The notes: generated from the letters alone by a model not told the origin. DNA of 64,000 nt from Flavobacteriia bacterium (GCA_947446925.1 CANFHU010000003.1:99239-163238), one strand, 5' to 3'. Shown: positions 22,280 through 30,935, counted from the first letter of the stretch. A program made the numbers and translations.

Positions 22280-23230
22280 ATGATTTTACAGAATGGAACA
22301 GTATTAAAATCAACTGGAAAATGGTACATTGTTGAATTGATTGATGGAGATATTGTTGACTGTCGAATTCGAGGTAAAATACGTTTGGATGGATTGAGAA
22401 CAACTAACCCAATTGCAGCAGGCGATCAAGTGATGATTTCAAGTGAACGTGATGAAGAAGGCAAAGGTGTTATCGTTTCTGTTGATTTAAGAAAGAATTA
22501 TATCGCTAGAAAATCTACCAATTTAAGTAAGCAATCTCAGATTTTAGCAGCTAATATTGATAGAGCATATTTGATGGTTACATTGAAATCGCCAGTTACC
22601 CATTTAGCTTTTATTGACCGATTTTTAGTTTCTGCTGAATCATTTAGAGTTCCTGTAACTATATTATTTAACAAAGTAGATACTTATAACGAAGAGGAAT
22701 TATTTTATTTAGATGCATTAATTGATTTGTATGCTTCTATTGGTTATCCATGTCATAAGATTAGTGCTGAAAACACAGTAAATATTGACTTTTTACAGGA
22801 GGAAATAAAAAATGTACAAGTGATGATATCTGGACATAGTGGTGTAGGAAAAACTACGTTAATTAATCGTTTGGATGCAACGCTATCTTTGCGTACTGGA
22901 GAGATATCAGAATATCATCAACAAGGTCAACATACTACTACATTTGCAGAAATGCATAAATTACAATCAGGTGGTTATATTATAGATACCCCAGGGATTC
23001 GCGCATTTGGAATTGTTGATCTAGATAAAGAAGTTATTTCACATTATTTTCCTGAGATGCGCGCTTTGTTAGGAACATGTAAATTTCATAATTGTCAGCA
23101 TATCAATGAGCCAAATTGTAATATCAAGAAATCAGTTGAATCAGGTATTATCTCTGAGTCTAGATATCAAACGTACCTTCAATTAATGACTGAGGATGAA
23201 AATGAGGTGCATCGAAAAAAGGAAATATAA
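22280..23230 (+). CDS. rsgA: Ribosome small-subunit-dependent GTPase RsgA
   Basis: RsgA is a late 30S assembly factor with GTPase activity. The order is an OB-fold N-domain (about residues 1-75), then a circularly permuted GTPase in which G4 (FNKVD) precedes G1 (SGHSGVGKTTLIN) and G3 (DTPGIRAFG). A C-terminal zinc-binding segment has CKFHNCQH and NEPNC. The ATG at 22280 gives MILQNGTVLKSTGKWY (316 aa), matching the family; the ATG at 22226 lies inside the preceding terminator hairpin. Its TAA overlaps the ATG of dtd by one base (TAATG), so rsgA, dtd and mazG are probably translated as a coupled set. Confidence 0.95.
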   Translation: MILQNGTVLKSTGKWYIVELIDGDIVDCRIRGKIRLDGLRTTNPIAAGDQVMISSERDEEGKGVIVSVDLRKNYIARKSTNLSKQSQILAANIDRAYLMVTLKSPVTHLAFIDRFLVSAESFRVPVTILFNKVDTYNEEELFYLDALIDLYASIGYPCHKISAENTVNIDFLQEEIKNVQVMISGHSGVGKTTLINRLDATLSLRTGEISEYHQQGQHTTTFAEMHKLQSGGYIIDTPGIRAFGIVDLDKEVISHYFPEMRALLGTCKFHNCQHINEPNCNIKKSVESGIISESRYQTYLQLMTEDENEVHRKKEI

Positions 23231-23679
23231 TGCGCTTAATTATTCAACGTGTTTTAAGTGCTTCTGTAACAATTGACGAGGCTATTTATAGTCAAATTAA
23301 TCATGGATTATTAATTCTCTTGGGTGTAACTCATGACGACACGAAAGAGGATATTGAATGGTTAGTTCAGAAAATTATAAATCTTAGAATATTTAACGAC
23401 GAAGAAGGTAAAATGAATCGTTCAATTCAAGATGTACAAGGAGAGTTTTTAGTTGTGAGTCAATTTACACTTTATGCATCCACGAAAAAAGGAAATCGTC
23501 CAAGTTTTATTGTGTCAGCAAAGCCAGAAATAGCTGTTTCATTATATGAAAATTTTATTGAGGAAATAATAAAATGTGGGCTTGTGACTCAAACAGGTGT
23601 GTTTGGTGCAGATATGAAAGTTGCTTTAGTGAACGATGGACCAGTAACAATTATAATAGATTCAAAAAACAAAGAATAA
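23230..23679 (+). CDS. dtd: D-aminoacyl-tRNA deacylase
   Basis: Dtd hydrolyses D-aminoacyl-tRNA and so stops D-amino acids entering translation. It starts with MRLIIQRVLSASVTID, and carries the SQFTLYAST motif near residue 77 and the NDGPVTIIID loop at the C-terminus. These hold the two cross-subunit substrate elements (SQxxLxA and NxP-type) of the family. At 149 aa it is full length, cytosolic and homodimeric by family precedent. One base is shared with rsgA upstream and one with the mazG-like gene downstream, both as TAATG. Confidence 0.95.
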   Translation: MRLIIQRVLSASVTIDEAIYSQINHGLLILLGVTHDDTKEDIEWLVQKIINLRIFNDEEGKMNRSIQDVQGEFLVVSQFTLYASTKKGNRPSFIVSAKPEIAVSLYENFIEEIIKCGLVTQTGVFGADMKVALVNDGPVTIIIDSKNKE

Positions 23680-24005
23680 TGCAAATTAGAGAAGCACAAG
23701 AGATTGTAGATCTATGGATCAAGGAGCATGGTGTACGTTATTTTAATGAGTTAACAAATTTAGCGATATTGACTGAAGAGGTAGGGGAGGTTGCTCGAAT
23801 CATTGCGCGTAGGTATGGCGAACAATCTGAAAAGGAGAGTGATAAAGAGAAAGACCTTGGCGATGAATTCGCAGATGTATTATTTGTTCTTATTTGTTTA
23901 GCAAATCAAACAGGAATTGATTTAACGGATGCACTCAAGAAGAATTTAAATAAAAAAACGGTGCGTGATTCTAAAAGACATAAAGAAAATAATAAACTTA
24001 AATAA
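23679..24005 (+). CDS. MazG-like nucleotide pyrophosphohydrolase, 108 aa
   Basis: The all-alpha NTP pyrophosphohydrolase fold is shown by the metal-binding pair EEVGEVARI and LGDEFADVLF, an EExxE...ExxD arrangement about 30 residues apart. Single-domain MazG proteins of this size hydrolyse NTPs or dNTPs to monophosphates plus pyrophosphate. I start at the ATG at 23679, which overlaps the dtd stop by one base; an upstream in-frame ATG at 23574 lies in dtd and gives a Cys-rich non-family extension. It is the last gene of the rsgA-dtd-mazG run. The exact substrate cannot be inferred. Confidence 0.9.
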   Translation: MQIREAQEIVDLWIKEHGVRYFNELTNLAILTEEVGEVARIIARRYGEQSEKESDKEKDLGDEFADVLFVLICLANQTGIDLTDALKKNLNKKTVRDSKRHKENNKLK

Positions 24006-24040
24006 GTTCAGTTAGATTTCATCCAACCTTAAGACCAGTA

Positions 24041-24880
24041 TTAGTTGAATTCCGCTTTTAAACTCATGTCAAGGCTTTTAAAACTGTGAGTTAAAGCACC
24101 TACAGAAATAAAGTCGACACCAGTTTCAGCGAATTCTCTTATAGTTTCTAATGTTATGCCTCCAGAAGCTTCAGTTTCATAATTGGATGGTATTAATTTC
24201 AATGCATTTTCAAGTTCTGATGGAGTGAAGTTATCCAACATAATTCGGTCTACACCACCAACTTCTAACACTTGCTTAAGTTCATCTAAGTTTCTTACTT
24301 CTACTTCTACCTTTAGTTTTTTACCGGTTTCTTTTAAATAGGATAATGTACCTTCAATTGCTGGTTTAATTCCACCTGCATAATCAATGTGATTATCTTT
24401 CAACATAATCATATCATATAGCGCAAAGCGGTGATTTTCTCCACCACCAATTCGTACTGCCCATTTTTCCATGTAACGAATGCATGGTGTTGTTTTACGA
24501 GTGTCTAATAAACGTGTATTTGTGCCTTCTAATAATGTTACGATTTTATTTGTTTGCGTAGCGATTCCACTCATTCGTTGCATAAAATTTAACACCAATC
24601 GTTCTGTTGCTAGAATAGATCTTGAAGATCCAGTGACTGTAAAAGCAATATCTCCTTTTTTCACAGGAGTACCATCAATAATTAATACCTTAATTTCTAA
24701 AGAAGGGTCCAATTTTTTGAAAATTTTTATCGCTAAATCAACTCCAGCCAAAATTCCATTGTCTTTGATGAATAAAGTCGCTTTCCCAGTTGCGCTTTCT
24801 GGAACGCATGCTAAACTAGAATGGTCTCCATCACCAATATCTTCTAATAAGGCTAATTCAATTATTTCATCTACTGTCAT
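24041..24880 (-). CDS. nadC: Nicotinate-nucleotide pyrophosphorylase (carboxylating) NadC
   Basis: NadC makes nicotinate mononucleotide from quinolinate and PRPP in de novo NAD synthesis. Diagnostic segments are EDIGDGDHSS at the N-terminus, LNFMQRMSGIATQT, the phosphoribosyl site LLDTRKTTPCIR, IGGGENHRFALYDMIMLKDNH, and the C-terminal EASGGITLETIREFAETGVDFISVGALTHS. The ATG at 24880 gives 279 aa. A TTG at 24904 would add eight residues but falls on the presumed -7 box, so it was not chosen. The gene is alone: it is convergent with mazG and divergent from a coiled-coil membrane protein. Confidence 0.95.
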   Translation of the reverse strand: MTVDEIIELALLEDIGDGDHSSLACVPESATGKATLFIKDNGILAGVDLAIKIFKKLDPSLEIKVLIIDGTPVKKGDIAFTVTGSSRSILATERLVLNFMQRMSGIATQTNKIVTLLEGTNTRLLDTRKTTPCIRYMEKWAVRIGGGENHRFALYDMIMLKDNHIDYAGGIKPAIEGTLSYLKETGKKLKVEVEVRNLDELKQVLEVGGVDRIMLDNFTPSELENALKLIPSNYETEASGGITLETIREFAETGVDFISVGALTHSFKSLDMSLKAEFN

Positions 24881-24901
24881 GGTGTTGAATTTATGTTTAT
24901 A

Positions 24902-24909
24902 CAAAAGTA
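24902..24909 (-). promoter_or_regulatory. Candidate promoter -7 element (TACTTTTG) for nadC
   Basis: The reverse strand reads TACTTTTG, matching TAnnTTTG, 21 bases before the ATG at 24880. It overlaps the alternative TTG start at 24904. The -33 region is not evident. Confidence 0.4.
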
Positions 24910-24950
24910 ATGTTGAAATTTATAACTTCGTACGTTTCATTAATTATTTC

Positions 24951-24958
24951 TATTTTTG
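24951..24958 (+). promoter_or_regulatory. Candidate promoter -7 element (TATTTTTG) for the coiled-coil membrane protein gene
   Basis: TATTTTTG matches TAnnTTTG and ends 20 bases before the ATG at 24979. It supports that start over an in-frame ATG at 24910, which lies upstream of the box. Confidence 0.4.
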
Positions 24959-24978
24959 TTAAACAAAATTTTACTCCT

Positions 24979-25947
24979 ATGTCTGAAAATCAAGATCAAA
25001 AAACTACAGTTCCTAAAAGTAATGGTGCCTTATTATTAATACTTATTTTATTGCTAATTGCATTGGCTTATATGTCTTATTCCTGGTCTAAGAAAAACAA
25101 AGAATTGAATGAGTGTTCTAATTTCAACAAAGAATTAGAAGCTGATATGCAAGGTATGAACGAGATGATGTCAGGTTATACCGGTAACGTTGGTACAGAC
25201 TTGAAAAAAGATTTTCAAAATATGTTACAACAATATGATGCTTTAAAAGTGAAAGATTCTGTTCAGGCTCAAAATGTAGAAGAACAAAAACAAAAAATAA
25301 AAGGATTATTATCTCAATTAGAAAGTGGTAAAAAATTAACTGCAAGACAATTATATTCTCTACGTAAAGAAAATGAGACATTAAGAAGTATAATGAAAGG
25401 ATATGTTAAACAAATTGATTCTTTAAATACTATGAATGTCAAATTATCTTCTGATTTAGATTCAAAAACACAAGAATTAAACTCTACTACCTCTGAAAGG
25501 GATCAATACAGACAACAAGCGGAAGAGAGTACAGAATTGGTAAAAAAAGGTTCTCGTTTACAAGCTTTAGGGTTTAATTCTGGAGCATTACGGATGAAAT
25601 TGAACAATACTACTGAACCAACAAATAAAGCAAAAAGTGCTGTTCAAATTAAGTCTTCATTTACGATTTCAGCTAATCCATTAACTAGAGCTGGTATTAA
25701 GAAATTATATTTACAAATCACTTCTCCTGAAGGTGTCGTATTACAGTCTCGTGAAAATAATTTAGTAACAATGGATGGTAGTTCAGTCGCATTTTCTGAT
25801 CGTAAGGAGATAGAGTATACTAATAACAATGTAGATGTATCGATTTATTATGATCTAAAAGAAGGAGAGGCTACAAAAGGTAACTACAAAGTGAAAATCT
25901 ATTGTGATGGTCAAATTGTTGGTACAGATAGTTTCACGCTTAAATAA
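24979..25947 (+). CDS. Single-pass membrane protein with long coiled coil, unknown function
   Basis: I do not recognise this 322-aa protein. From the ATG at 24979 it reads a short polar cytosolic tail (MSENQDQKTTVPKSNG), one transmembrane helix (LLLILILLLIALAYMSYSW, residues about 18-36), then roughly 170 residues of coiled coil with many Glu/Gln/Lys. A C-terminal beta-rich domain (about 220-322) contains SSFTISANPLTRAGIKKLYLQITSPEG and EGEATKGNYKVKIYCDGQIVG. The topology suggests the coil and globular domain are periplasmic. The C-terminal part looks like an Ig-like ligand or substrate-binding fold, but no function can be given. It is probably transcribed alone. Confidence 0.75.
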   Translation: MSENQDQKTTVPKSNGALLLILILLLIALAYMSYSWSKKNKELNECSNFNKELEADMQGMNEMMSGYTGNVGTDLKKDFQNMLQQYDALKVKDSVQAQNVEEQKQKIKGLLSQLESGKKLTARQLYSLRKENETLRSIMKGYVKQIDSLNTMNVKLSSDLDSKTQELNSTTSERDQYRQQAEESTELVKKGSRLQALGFNSGALRMKLNNTTEPTNKAKSAVQIKSSFTISANPLTRAGIKKLYLQITSPEGVVLQSRENNLVTMDGSSVAFSDRKEIEYTNNNVDVSIYYDLKEGEATKGNYKVKIYCDGQIVGTDSFTLK

Positions 25948-25974
25948 TTTAAAATCAAATTATTTTATAAAATA

Positions 25975-26006
25975 TTTGGAAGTCTGTTTTTTTTTTTTTG
26001 CTTTGC
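25975..26006 (+). promoter_or_regulatory. Promoter with a 13-T tract in its spacer, before the secreted-protein/GLPGLI/barrel unit
   Basis: TTTGG at 25975-25979 and TTGCTTTG at 25999-26006 stand about 20 bases apart, the usual -33/-7 spacing. The -7 box is one base from TAnnTTTG and runs on as GCAC, as at the rRNA promoters. The spacer is mostly a run of 13 T (25987-25999). Slippage in that run would change spacer length and promoter strength. This is read from the sequence; expression was not tested. Confidence 0.5.
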
Positions 26007-26067
26007 ACATCCAAAATTTAGCGCTAATAATTAAGGATGTTATAAATTAAATCTAAAATTAAAAAAA

Positions 26068-26433
26068 ATGAAAAAACTATTTTTTATTCTAGGAGCAACA
26101 ATGTTGCTTTCATTACAGACTTTTGCATCAGAAGTTAAGTCAAACAGTTTTGAAACATCTTCTATTCAAAATGTAAATATTAATTTAAATGATGTAACAG
26201 AAAATCAGAGTGCAGTAGTTGAGTCTGTTTTAAATGAAACTTTGATGCCAAGTTTAAATAACTTAAATTTTGCACAATGTACATTCACATTAAGTATTGA
26301 AGTGTCTGTAGGTGTAGTATCTGTAACAGGATCTGTATCAGTAACAGGTGATTGCAGAAATGCTTATCAGCAAGCTCTATACTATAAAAATCTTATAGAA
26401 TATCAGCTTAGAAAGCAAATACAAAATTATTAA
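26068..26433 (+). CDS. Small secreted protein, 121 aa, unknown family
   Basis: A clear signal peptide (MKKLFFILGATMLLSLQTFA) is followed by a Ser/Asn-rich stretch. A beta-rich core then has alternating Val/Ser (SIEVSVGVVSVTGSVSVTG, residues about 77-94), bracketed by Cys71 and Cys96, which could form a disulfide. A short amphipathic helix (AYQQALYYKNLIEYQLRKQ) closes the protein. I know no named family for it. It is the first gene of an AT-rich unit with a GLPGLI-family protein and an outer-membrane barrel protein; a weak hairpin lies between it and the GLPGLI gene. It may be exported to the surface or act as a partner or cargo of the barrel, which is inference. Confidence 0.6.
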   Translation: MKKLFFILGATMLLSLQTFASEVKSNSFETSSIQNVNINLNDVTENQSAVVESVLNETLMPSLNNLNFAQCTFTLSIEVSVGVVSVTGSVSVTGDCRNAYQQALYYKNLIEYQLRKQIQNY

Positions 26434-26449
26434 TATTAATATATTAATC

Positions 26450-26475
26450 GAGCCTGATATATAAGTGTCAGGCTC
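26450..26475 (+). terminator. Hairpin between the small secreted protein and the GLPGLI gene
   Basis: GAGCCTGATA pairs with TGTCAGGCTC (one G-T pair, 10-bp stem, 6-base loop). Only ACTTT and not a T run follows, so it may be a weak terminator, or an attenuator or 3' stabilising hairpin that reduces expression of the downstream genes. Confidence 0.5.
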
Positions 26476-26490
26476 ACTTTAAAATTTAAA

Positions 26491-27237
26491 ATGAATAAAT
26501 TCTTAATTTTTTCTGTAATAGTATTTTTCAATTTTTGTTTTGCTCAAAATGAAAATTATAACATTGAAATTGAATATGATTTCATAACCAATAGTGGAGA
26601 TAAAAACGAAATGAAATCGAGTTTATTTTTAAGTAAAGACAAATCGTTTTTTGAATATCAAAGTATTCAAAAAAATATCATCAATAAGGAAAAAACTGAT
26701 GTTGAAGGTAATACAAGTGTTTATATAAGTGATACAAATAAATACTATGTTTCAATGAATATATCAGATTCTTTGTTGTTAGAAAATCAAATGAGTTTAG
26801 AGAATAAAATATTTGATATCAAAGAAAAAATGCCTAAAATAGAATGGGTGTTAGTAAATGAAACAAAGATTATTAATAATTATTTTTGTAGTAAAGCTAC
26901 AACAAAATTTAGGGGGAGATATTATACAGCATGGTATACTACAGATATTCAAACAATTTTTGGTCCATGGAAATTCAATGGTTTACCTGGTTTAATACTT
27001 GAAATATCCGATAGAAAAAAAGAAGTTTTGATCAATGTAAAGATTATAAAAACAGTAAATAATAGATTGACATTACCAAACATTAAAATTGAAAAAAGAT
27101 TAGATAGATTAACATTTATTGAATTAAATAATAAAATTTTGGATGATCAAATGAAAACTTTGTATAGTCAATTTGATCGTGATGTAAAAGTAACAATCGA
27201 ATCAAAATATTCTAATTTCTTGGAACTTAATGAATAA
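26491..27237 (+). CDS. GLPGLI-family secreted protein
   Basis: The protein has a signal peptide (MNKFLIFSVIVFFNFCFAQ) and, near residue 165, the family signature FNGLPGLILEISDRKKEV, preceded by AWYTTDI. The GLPGLI family (about 250 aa, Bacteroidota only) has no established function. It is commonly found next to a TonB-receptor-like or carboxypeptidase-regulatory barrel protein, exactly as here. At 248 aa it is full length. The stop overlaps the next gene's start by eight bases (27230-27237), so the two are almost certainly cotranscribed. It is noticeably richer in A and T than most genes in the window. Confidence 0.85.
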   Translation: MNKFLIFSVIVFFNFCFAQNENYNIEIEYDFITNSGDKNEMKSSLFLSKDKSFFEYQSIQKNIINKEKTDVEGNTSVYISDTNKYYVSMNISDSLLLENQMSLENKIFDIKEKMPKIEWVLVNETKIINNYFCSKATTKFRGRYYTAWYTTDIQTIFGPWKFNGLPGLILEISDRKKEVLINVKIIKTVNNRLTLPNIKIEKRLDRLTFIELNNKILDDQMKTLYSQFDRDVKVTIESKYSNFLELNE

Positions 27238-29902
27238 TATAATTTTTATAATTTTTATATTTTTTATTTCTAATGTAACAATATTCAGTCAAACAACAAT
27301 AAAAGGATTTGTATCAGATGAAAACAATAATCCATTAGAATATGTAAGTGTTTTAATAAAATCTGATACATCAAAAACTATCTCAAATTATACAAGAACA
27401 AATAAGGATGGTTTTTATAATTTGAAAATTAATAAAAATGGGAATTTTTTATTAATTTTTTCTGATTTTTATCATGAAAATGATACTATAGAATTAAGAA
27501 TAGAAAATAATCGTGATACAATATTGAATAGAGTAAATCTATTCCCTAAGACAAAAGTTATCAATCAAGTTTTTATTAAAGTAGATAATCAAATTAGAGT
27601 CAAGGGTGATACTATTTCATATGATGCTAAGTACTTTACTTTTGGAGGTGAAAAGGTTGTAGAAGATCTATTGAAAAATTTACCAGGTGTAAATGTTAGT
27701 GAAGACGGAGTTGTTAGGTTTGGTAATAAAGAAGTTGAAAAAATTATGGTTGAGGGGGATGATTTTTTTGAAAAAGGATATCGTTTACTTACTAAAAGCA
27801 TGCCATCAACTTCAATTGATAAAATTGAAGTTATTAAGAACGTTTCATTAAATAAACATTTAAAAGGAATTGAAAATAGTGATAAAGTTGTTTTAAATTT
27901 AAAAATAGACGAAACTGTTAAACGTAAATGGTTTGGTAATATAACTTTATTGAAAGATGTTATATTGAAAAAAAATTATCAAACAACATCAACTATTATG
28001 AATTTTGGTAAAAAAAGCAAGTATTATTTTTTATCTAATCTAAATAATATTGGTGAAGATGCTACAAATGATATTAAATATTTAATTCAACCCTCAACTA
28101 ACTCTGACATGAACGAGTTAGGAGATGGAGTTTTAATTAATCCTATTCTAGATTTACAGAACTCACCACTTAATTTAAAAGAAAAAAGATACTTATTTAA
28201 TAATACAAAGTTAGCTTCATTAAATTCAATTTTTACACTATCAGAAAAAACAAAAATTAAAATATTAGGTTTATTAAATACTGAAAAAAACAACTATTTA
28301 TCTAGTAATAACTACTCATTTTCAATGGGAGAGATTAAATTTAGTAATATCGAAAACATTGATATTAACAAGAAAAAACAAACTGAACTATTTAAGTTAG
28401 ATTTAATACATGACTTTAATAAAAATAACACTTTAGAGTTTTTTTCTACTTTAAACCTATCTAAATCAAATTATACAAATCAGCTGACATTTAATACAGT
28501 TCCAACATTAGAAAAAGTTAATTCTAATTTTGTTCTTTCAGATAATAAAGTTCGTTTTACAAGTAAAATTACCGATAAAACAGTACTGATTTTTACATCT
28601 AGATTTATAAAAAATAATTTACCTCAGAATTATTCTATCGATAAATATTTCTATTCCGATATTTTATACAATGACAGTAATTTAAATAATGTTTATCAGA
28701 GTGTCAATAATAATTTAACATATTTTGGATTTGAAGCTTATTTTATCTCGAAATTTGATGGTGGTCATATTTTTGAAATTAGATTAGGAGACCAATATAG
28801 AAAAAGTAATTTGTTTTCAGATTTTAGTTTAAATTCAAATACACAATTATTATACCAACCAATTGATTTTAAGAATGATTTAACATATACTAATAATGAA
28901 TTTTTTTTACGACCTAAATTTAAATATAAGCTATCAAAATGTTATTTATCATTTGAATTAGATTTAATACAATTTCACAATAAAATAAATTATCTTGCAA
29001 CTGAAGTGTCAAAAAATCCCTTTTTTATTAATCCTAAATTTTCACTAAGTTGGGAAATAAATCCAAAAAATAAATTAATTTTTTCATCTGCTTACAATAA
29101 GTCAAATACTTTGATAAATGATATTTTTAATAGTAATATCAATACTGGATTAAGATATTTTAATAGAGGAACGGGTCAGTTAAATCAACTGTCAGGATTA
29201 CAATCAATTTTGAATTATTCATATGGGAAATATGGACAGAAATTTTTCATTAATTCCTTAATACTTTTTACAAAGGAATTTGATTTTATATCATCGAATT
29301 CATTAATAAACAAAAATTATACATTAGTTAATAGTGTATTACTTAAAAATAGAGAATCAATTCTTATTTCAGGAAATTTGAATCGTTATTTAAAATTTAT
29401 TTCATCTAATTTGAAAATTAATTTAAGTTTAAATTATTCAACATTTAAAAACATAGTAAATATTAATTATATTAATAATGTTGACACTAAAACCATATCA
29501 ACAGGTTTAGAATTAAGGTCAGGGTTTCATAAATTTTTTAATTATCATTTTGGTTCTAATTTTTATTTTAATCAAATCTATAGAAATGTAAAAAATTCAT
29601 ATAATTCAAATCTATCATTTTTAGATTTGAATTTTAAAGTAAATAAAAAAATAATGTTCACTTTACAGTCTGAATATTATTATTTTCAAAAAATCAACAT
29701 TGAAAAAAATCAATATTTATTTCTAGATTGCGATATTGAATACACTATTAAACCTAATAAATTCATTATATCTTTAATTAACAGAAATATTTTAAATAAT
29801 ACAAATTATAACTCTTTTTCATTAAGTGATGTAAGTATAATTTCACATCAAAGTAGATTATTGCCTAGATATTCTCTTGTTAAATTAGAGTATAAATTTT
29901 AA
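27230..29902 (+). CDS. Carboxypeptidase-regulatory/plug-like outer-membrane barrel protein, 890 aa
   Basis: It is a TonB-receptor-like outer-membrane protein. A signal peptide (to about FSQ, residue 21) is followed by a CarboxypepD_reg domain (TTIKGFVSDENNNPLEYVSVLIKS ..., about 22-105). Then comes a plug-like segment (DLLKNLPGVNVSEDGVVRFGNKEVEKIMVEGDDFF ... SIDKIEVIKNV, about 140-215), then a large barrel to the C-terminal Phe. This form is the usual partner of GLPGLI proteins and may lack a true TonB box; I saw none. The ORF is very AT-rich with many Asn/Lys codons, unlike nearby housekeeping genes, which may indicate transfer. It overlaps the GLPGLI gene by eight bases and ends before a perfect bidirectional hairpin. 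Confidence 0.85.
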   Translation: MNNIIFIIFIFFISNVTIFSQTTIKGFVSDENNNPLEYVSVLIKSDTSKTISNYTRTNKDGFYNLKINKNGNFLLIFSDFYHENDTIELRIENNRDTILNRVNLFPKTKVINQVFIKVDNQIRVKGDTISYDAKYFTFGGEKVVEDLLKNLPGVNVSEDGVVRFGNKEVEKIMVEGDDFFEKGYRLLTKSMPSTSIDKIEVIKNVSLNKHLKGIENSDKVVLNLKIDETVKRKWFGNITLLKDVILKKNYQTTSTIMNFGKKSKYYFLSNLNNIGEDATNDIKYLIQPSTNSDMNELGDGVLINPILDLQNSPLNLKEKRYLFNNTKLASLNSIFTLSEKTKIKILGLLNTEKNNYLSSNNYSFSMGEIKFSNIENIDINKKKQTELFKLDLIHDFNKNNTLEFFSTLNLSKSNYTNQLTFNTVPTLEKVNSNFVLSDNKVRFTSKITDKTVLIFTSRFIKNNLPQNYSIDKYFYSDILYNDSNLNNVYQSVNNNLTYFGFEAYFISKFDGGHIFEIRLGDQYRKSNLFSDFSLNSNTQLLYQPIDFKNDLTYTNNEFFLRPKFKYKLSKCYLSFELDLIQFHNKINYLATEVSKNPFFINPKFSLSWEINPKNKLIFSSAYNKSNTLINDIFNSNINTGLRYFNRGTGQLNQLSGLQSILNYSYGKYGQKFFINSLILFTKEFDFISSNSLINKNYTLVNSVLLKNRESILISGNLNRYLKFISSNLKINLSLNYSTFKNIVNINYINNVDTKTISTGLELRSGFHKFFNYHFGSNFYFNQIYRNVKNSYNSNLSFLDLNFKVNKKIMFTLQSEYYYFQKINIEKNQYLFLDCDIEYTIKPNKFIISLINRNILNNTNYNSFSLSDVSIISHQSRLLPRYSLVKLEYKF

Positions 29903-29910
29903 TAGTACAA

Positions 29911-29940
29911 AAAAAGGGTTTTCAATTGAAAACCCTTTTT
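29911..29940. terminator. Perfectly palindromic bidirectional terminator
   Basis: A 30-base perfect inverted repeat (AAAAAGGGTTTTC, loop AATT, then its complement) is centred at 29925/29926. A-runs and T-runs flank the core on both strands, so it can end transcription from both the barrel gene and the convergent accA. Confidence 0.88.
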
Positions 29941-29962
29941 TATTTTAATTCATTTAGAATGA

Positions 29963-30916
29963 TTATTTCCAAACTCCCATTTTGCAGAATTTATCGATGC
30001 GATCGTTAATTCTAACTTCTGGTTTGATTTTTTCTAATTCAGCAATTGTCTTTTTGATATATTGTTTGGTGATTTCAAACATTTCTTCTTGACTTCTATG
30101 AGCTCCGTTGATTGGTTCTTGAATTACTTCATCTACCAAGTTTTGTTCTTTCATATCTGTAGATGTCAATTTAAGAGCCTCAGCGGCTTTTTCTTTGTAA
30201 TCCCAAGATCTCCATAAGATAGAAGAACAAGATTCAGGAGAAATCACGGAATACCATGTGTTTTCTAACATCACTACTTTGTCTCCAACCCCAATTCCTA
30301 ATGCGCCACCAGAAGCTCCTTCTCCGATCACGATACAGATTACAGGAACTTTCAAACGCATCATTTCGTAAATGTTACGCGCGATAGCTTCACCTTGACC
30401 TCTTTCTTCAGCTTCCAAACCTGGAAATGCACCTGGAGTATCAATAATGGTTACGATAGGTTTGTCGAATTTCTCCGCTAATTTCATTAAACGCAAGGCC
30501 TTACGGTAACCTTCTGGATTTGCCATCCCGAAATTACGGTATTGACGCATTTTAGTGTTGATTCCTTTTTGTTGTCCGATAAACATGACTGATTTACCAT
30601 CTAACAAACCAAAACCACCGATCATTGCTTTATCGTCTTTTACGCTACGGTCTCCATGCAATTCTTGGAAAGTACCATCGCTGATTGCGTTGATATATGC
30701 CAATGTGTAAGGTCTGTCTGGGTGACGAGACAATTGAACACGTTGCCATGGAGTAAGGTTTGAGAATATTTCTTTTGTTTTAAGGTCTAATTTTTCTTGA
30801 AGTTTTTTGACTTGTTCTGTCATATCCACTTCAGTAGTTAAACCAATTTGTTTTGTTTGAGCGATTTGCTCTTCTAATTCTTTGATTGGTTCTTCAAAAT
30901 CTAAATAGGTACTCAT
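29963..30916 (-). CDS. accA: Acetyl-CoA carboxylase carboxyltransferase subunit alpha
   Basis: AccA and AccD form the carboxyltransferase that moves CO2 from biotin to acetyl-CoA, giving malonyl-CoA for fatty acid synthesis. The 317-aa protein starts [18 protein letters not shown]. Typical segments are [58 protein letters not shown] and [28 protein letters not shown], followed by [16 protein letters not shown]. The ATG at 30916 was chosen; an ATG-equivalent ten codons earlier gives a non-family extension. It is divergent from ispE, with TAnnTTTG boxes in each direction. Confidence 0.97.
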   Translation of the reverse strand: MSTYLDFEEPIKELEEQIAQTKQIGLTTEVDMTEQVKKLQEKLDLKTKEIFSNLTPWQRVQLSRHPDRPYTLAYINAISDGTFQELHGDRSVKDDKAMIGGFGLLDGKSVMFIGQQKGINTKMRQYRNFGMANPEGYRKALRLMKLAEKFDKPIVTIIDTPGAFPGLEAEERGQGEAIARNIYEMMRLKVPVICIVIGEGASGGALGIGVGDKVVMLENTWYSVISPESCSSILWRSWDYKEKAAEALKLTSTDMKEQNLVDEVIQEPINGAHRSQEEMFEITKQYIKKTIAELEKIKPEVRINDRIDKFCKMGVWK

Positions 30917-30935
30917 AGCTATAAAATTGTGGGAG

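Noticed and set aside
24480..24962. 160-codon + strand frame across nadC and the following gap
   Set aside because: It is antisense to nadC and ends inside the divergent promoter region; it does not resemble a protein family.
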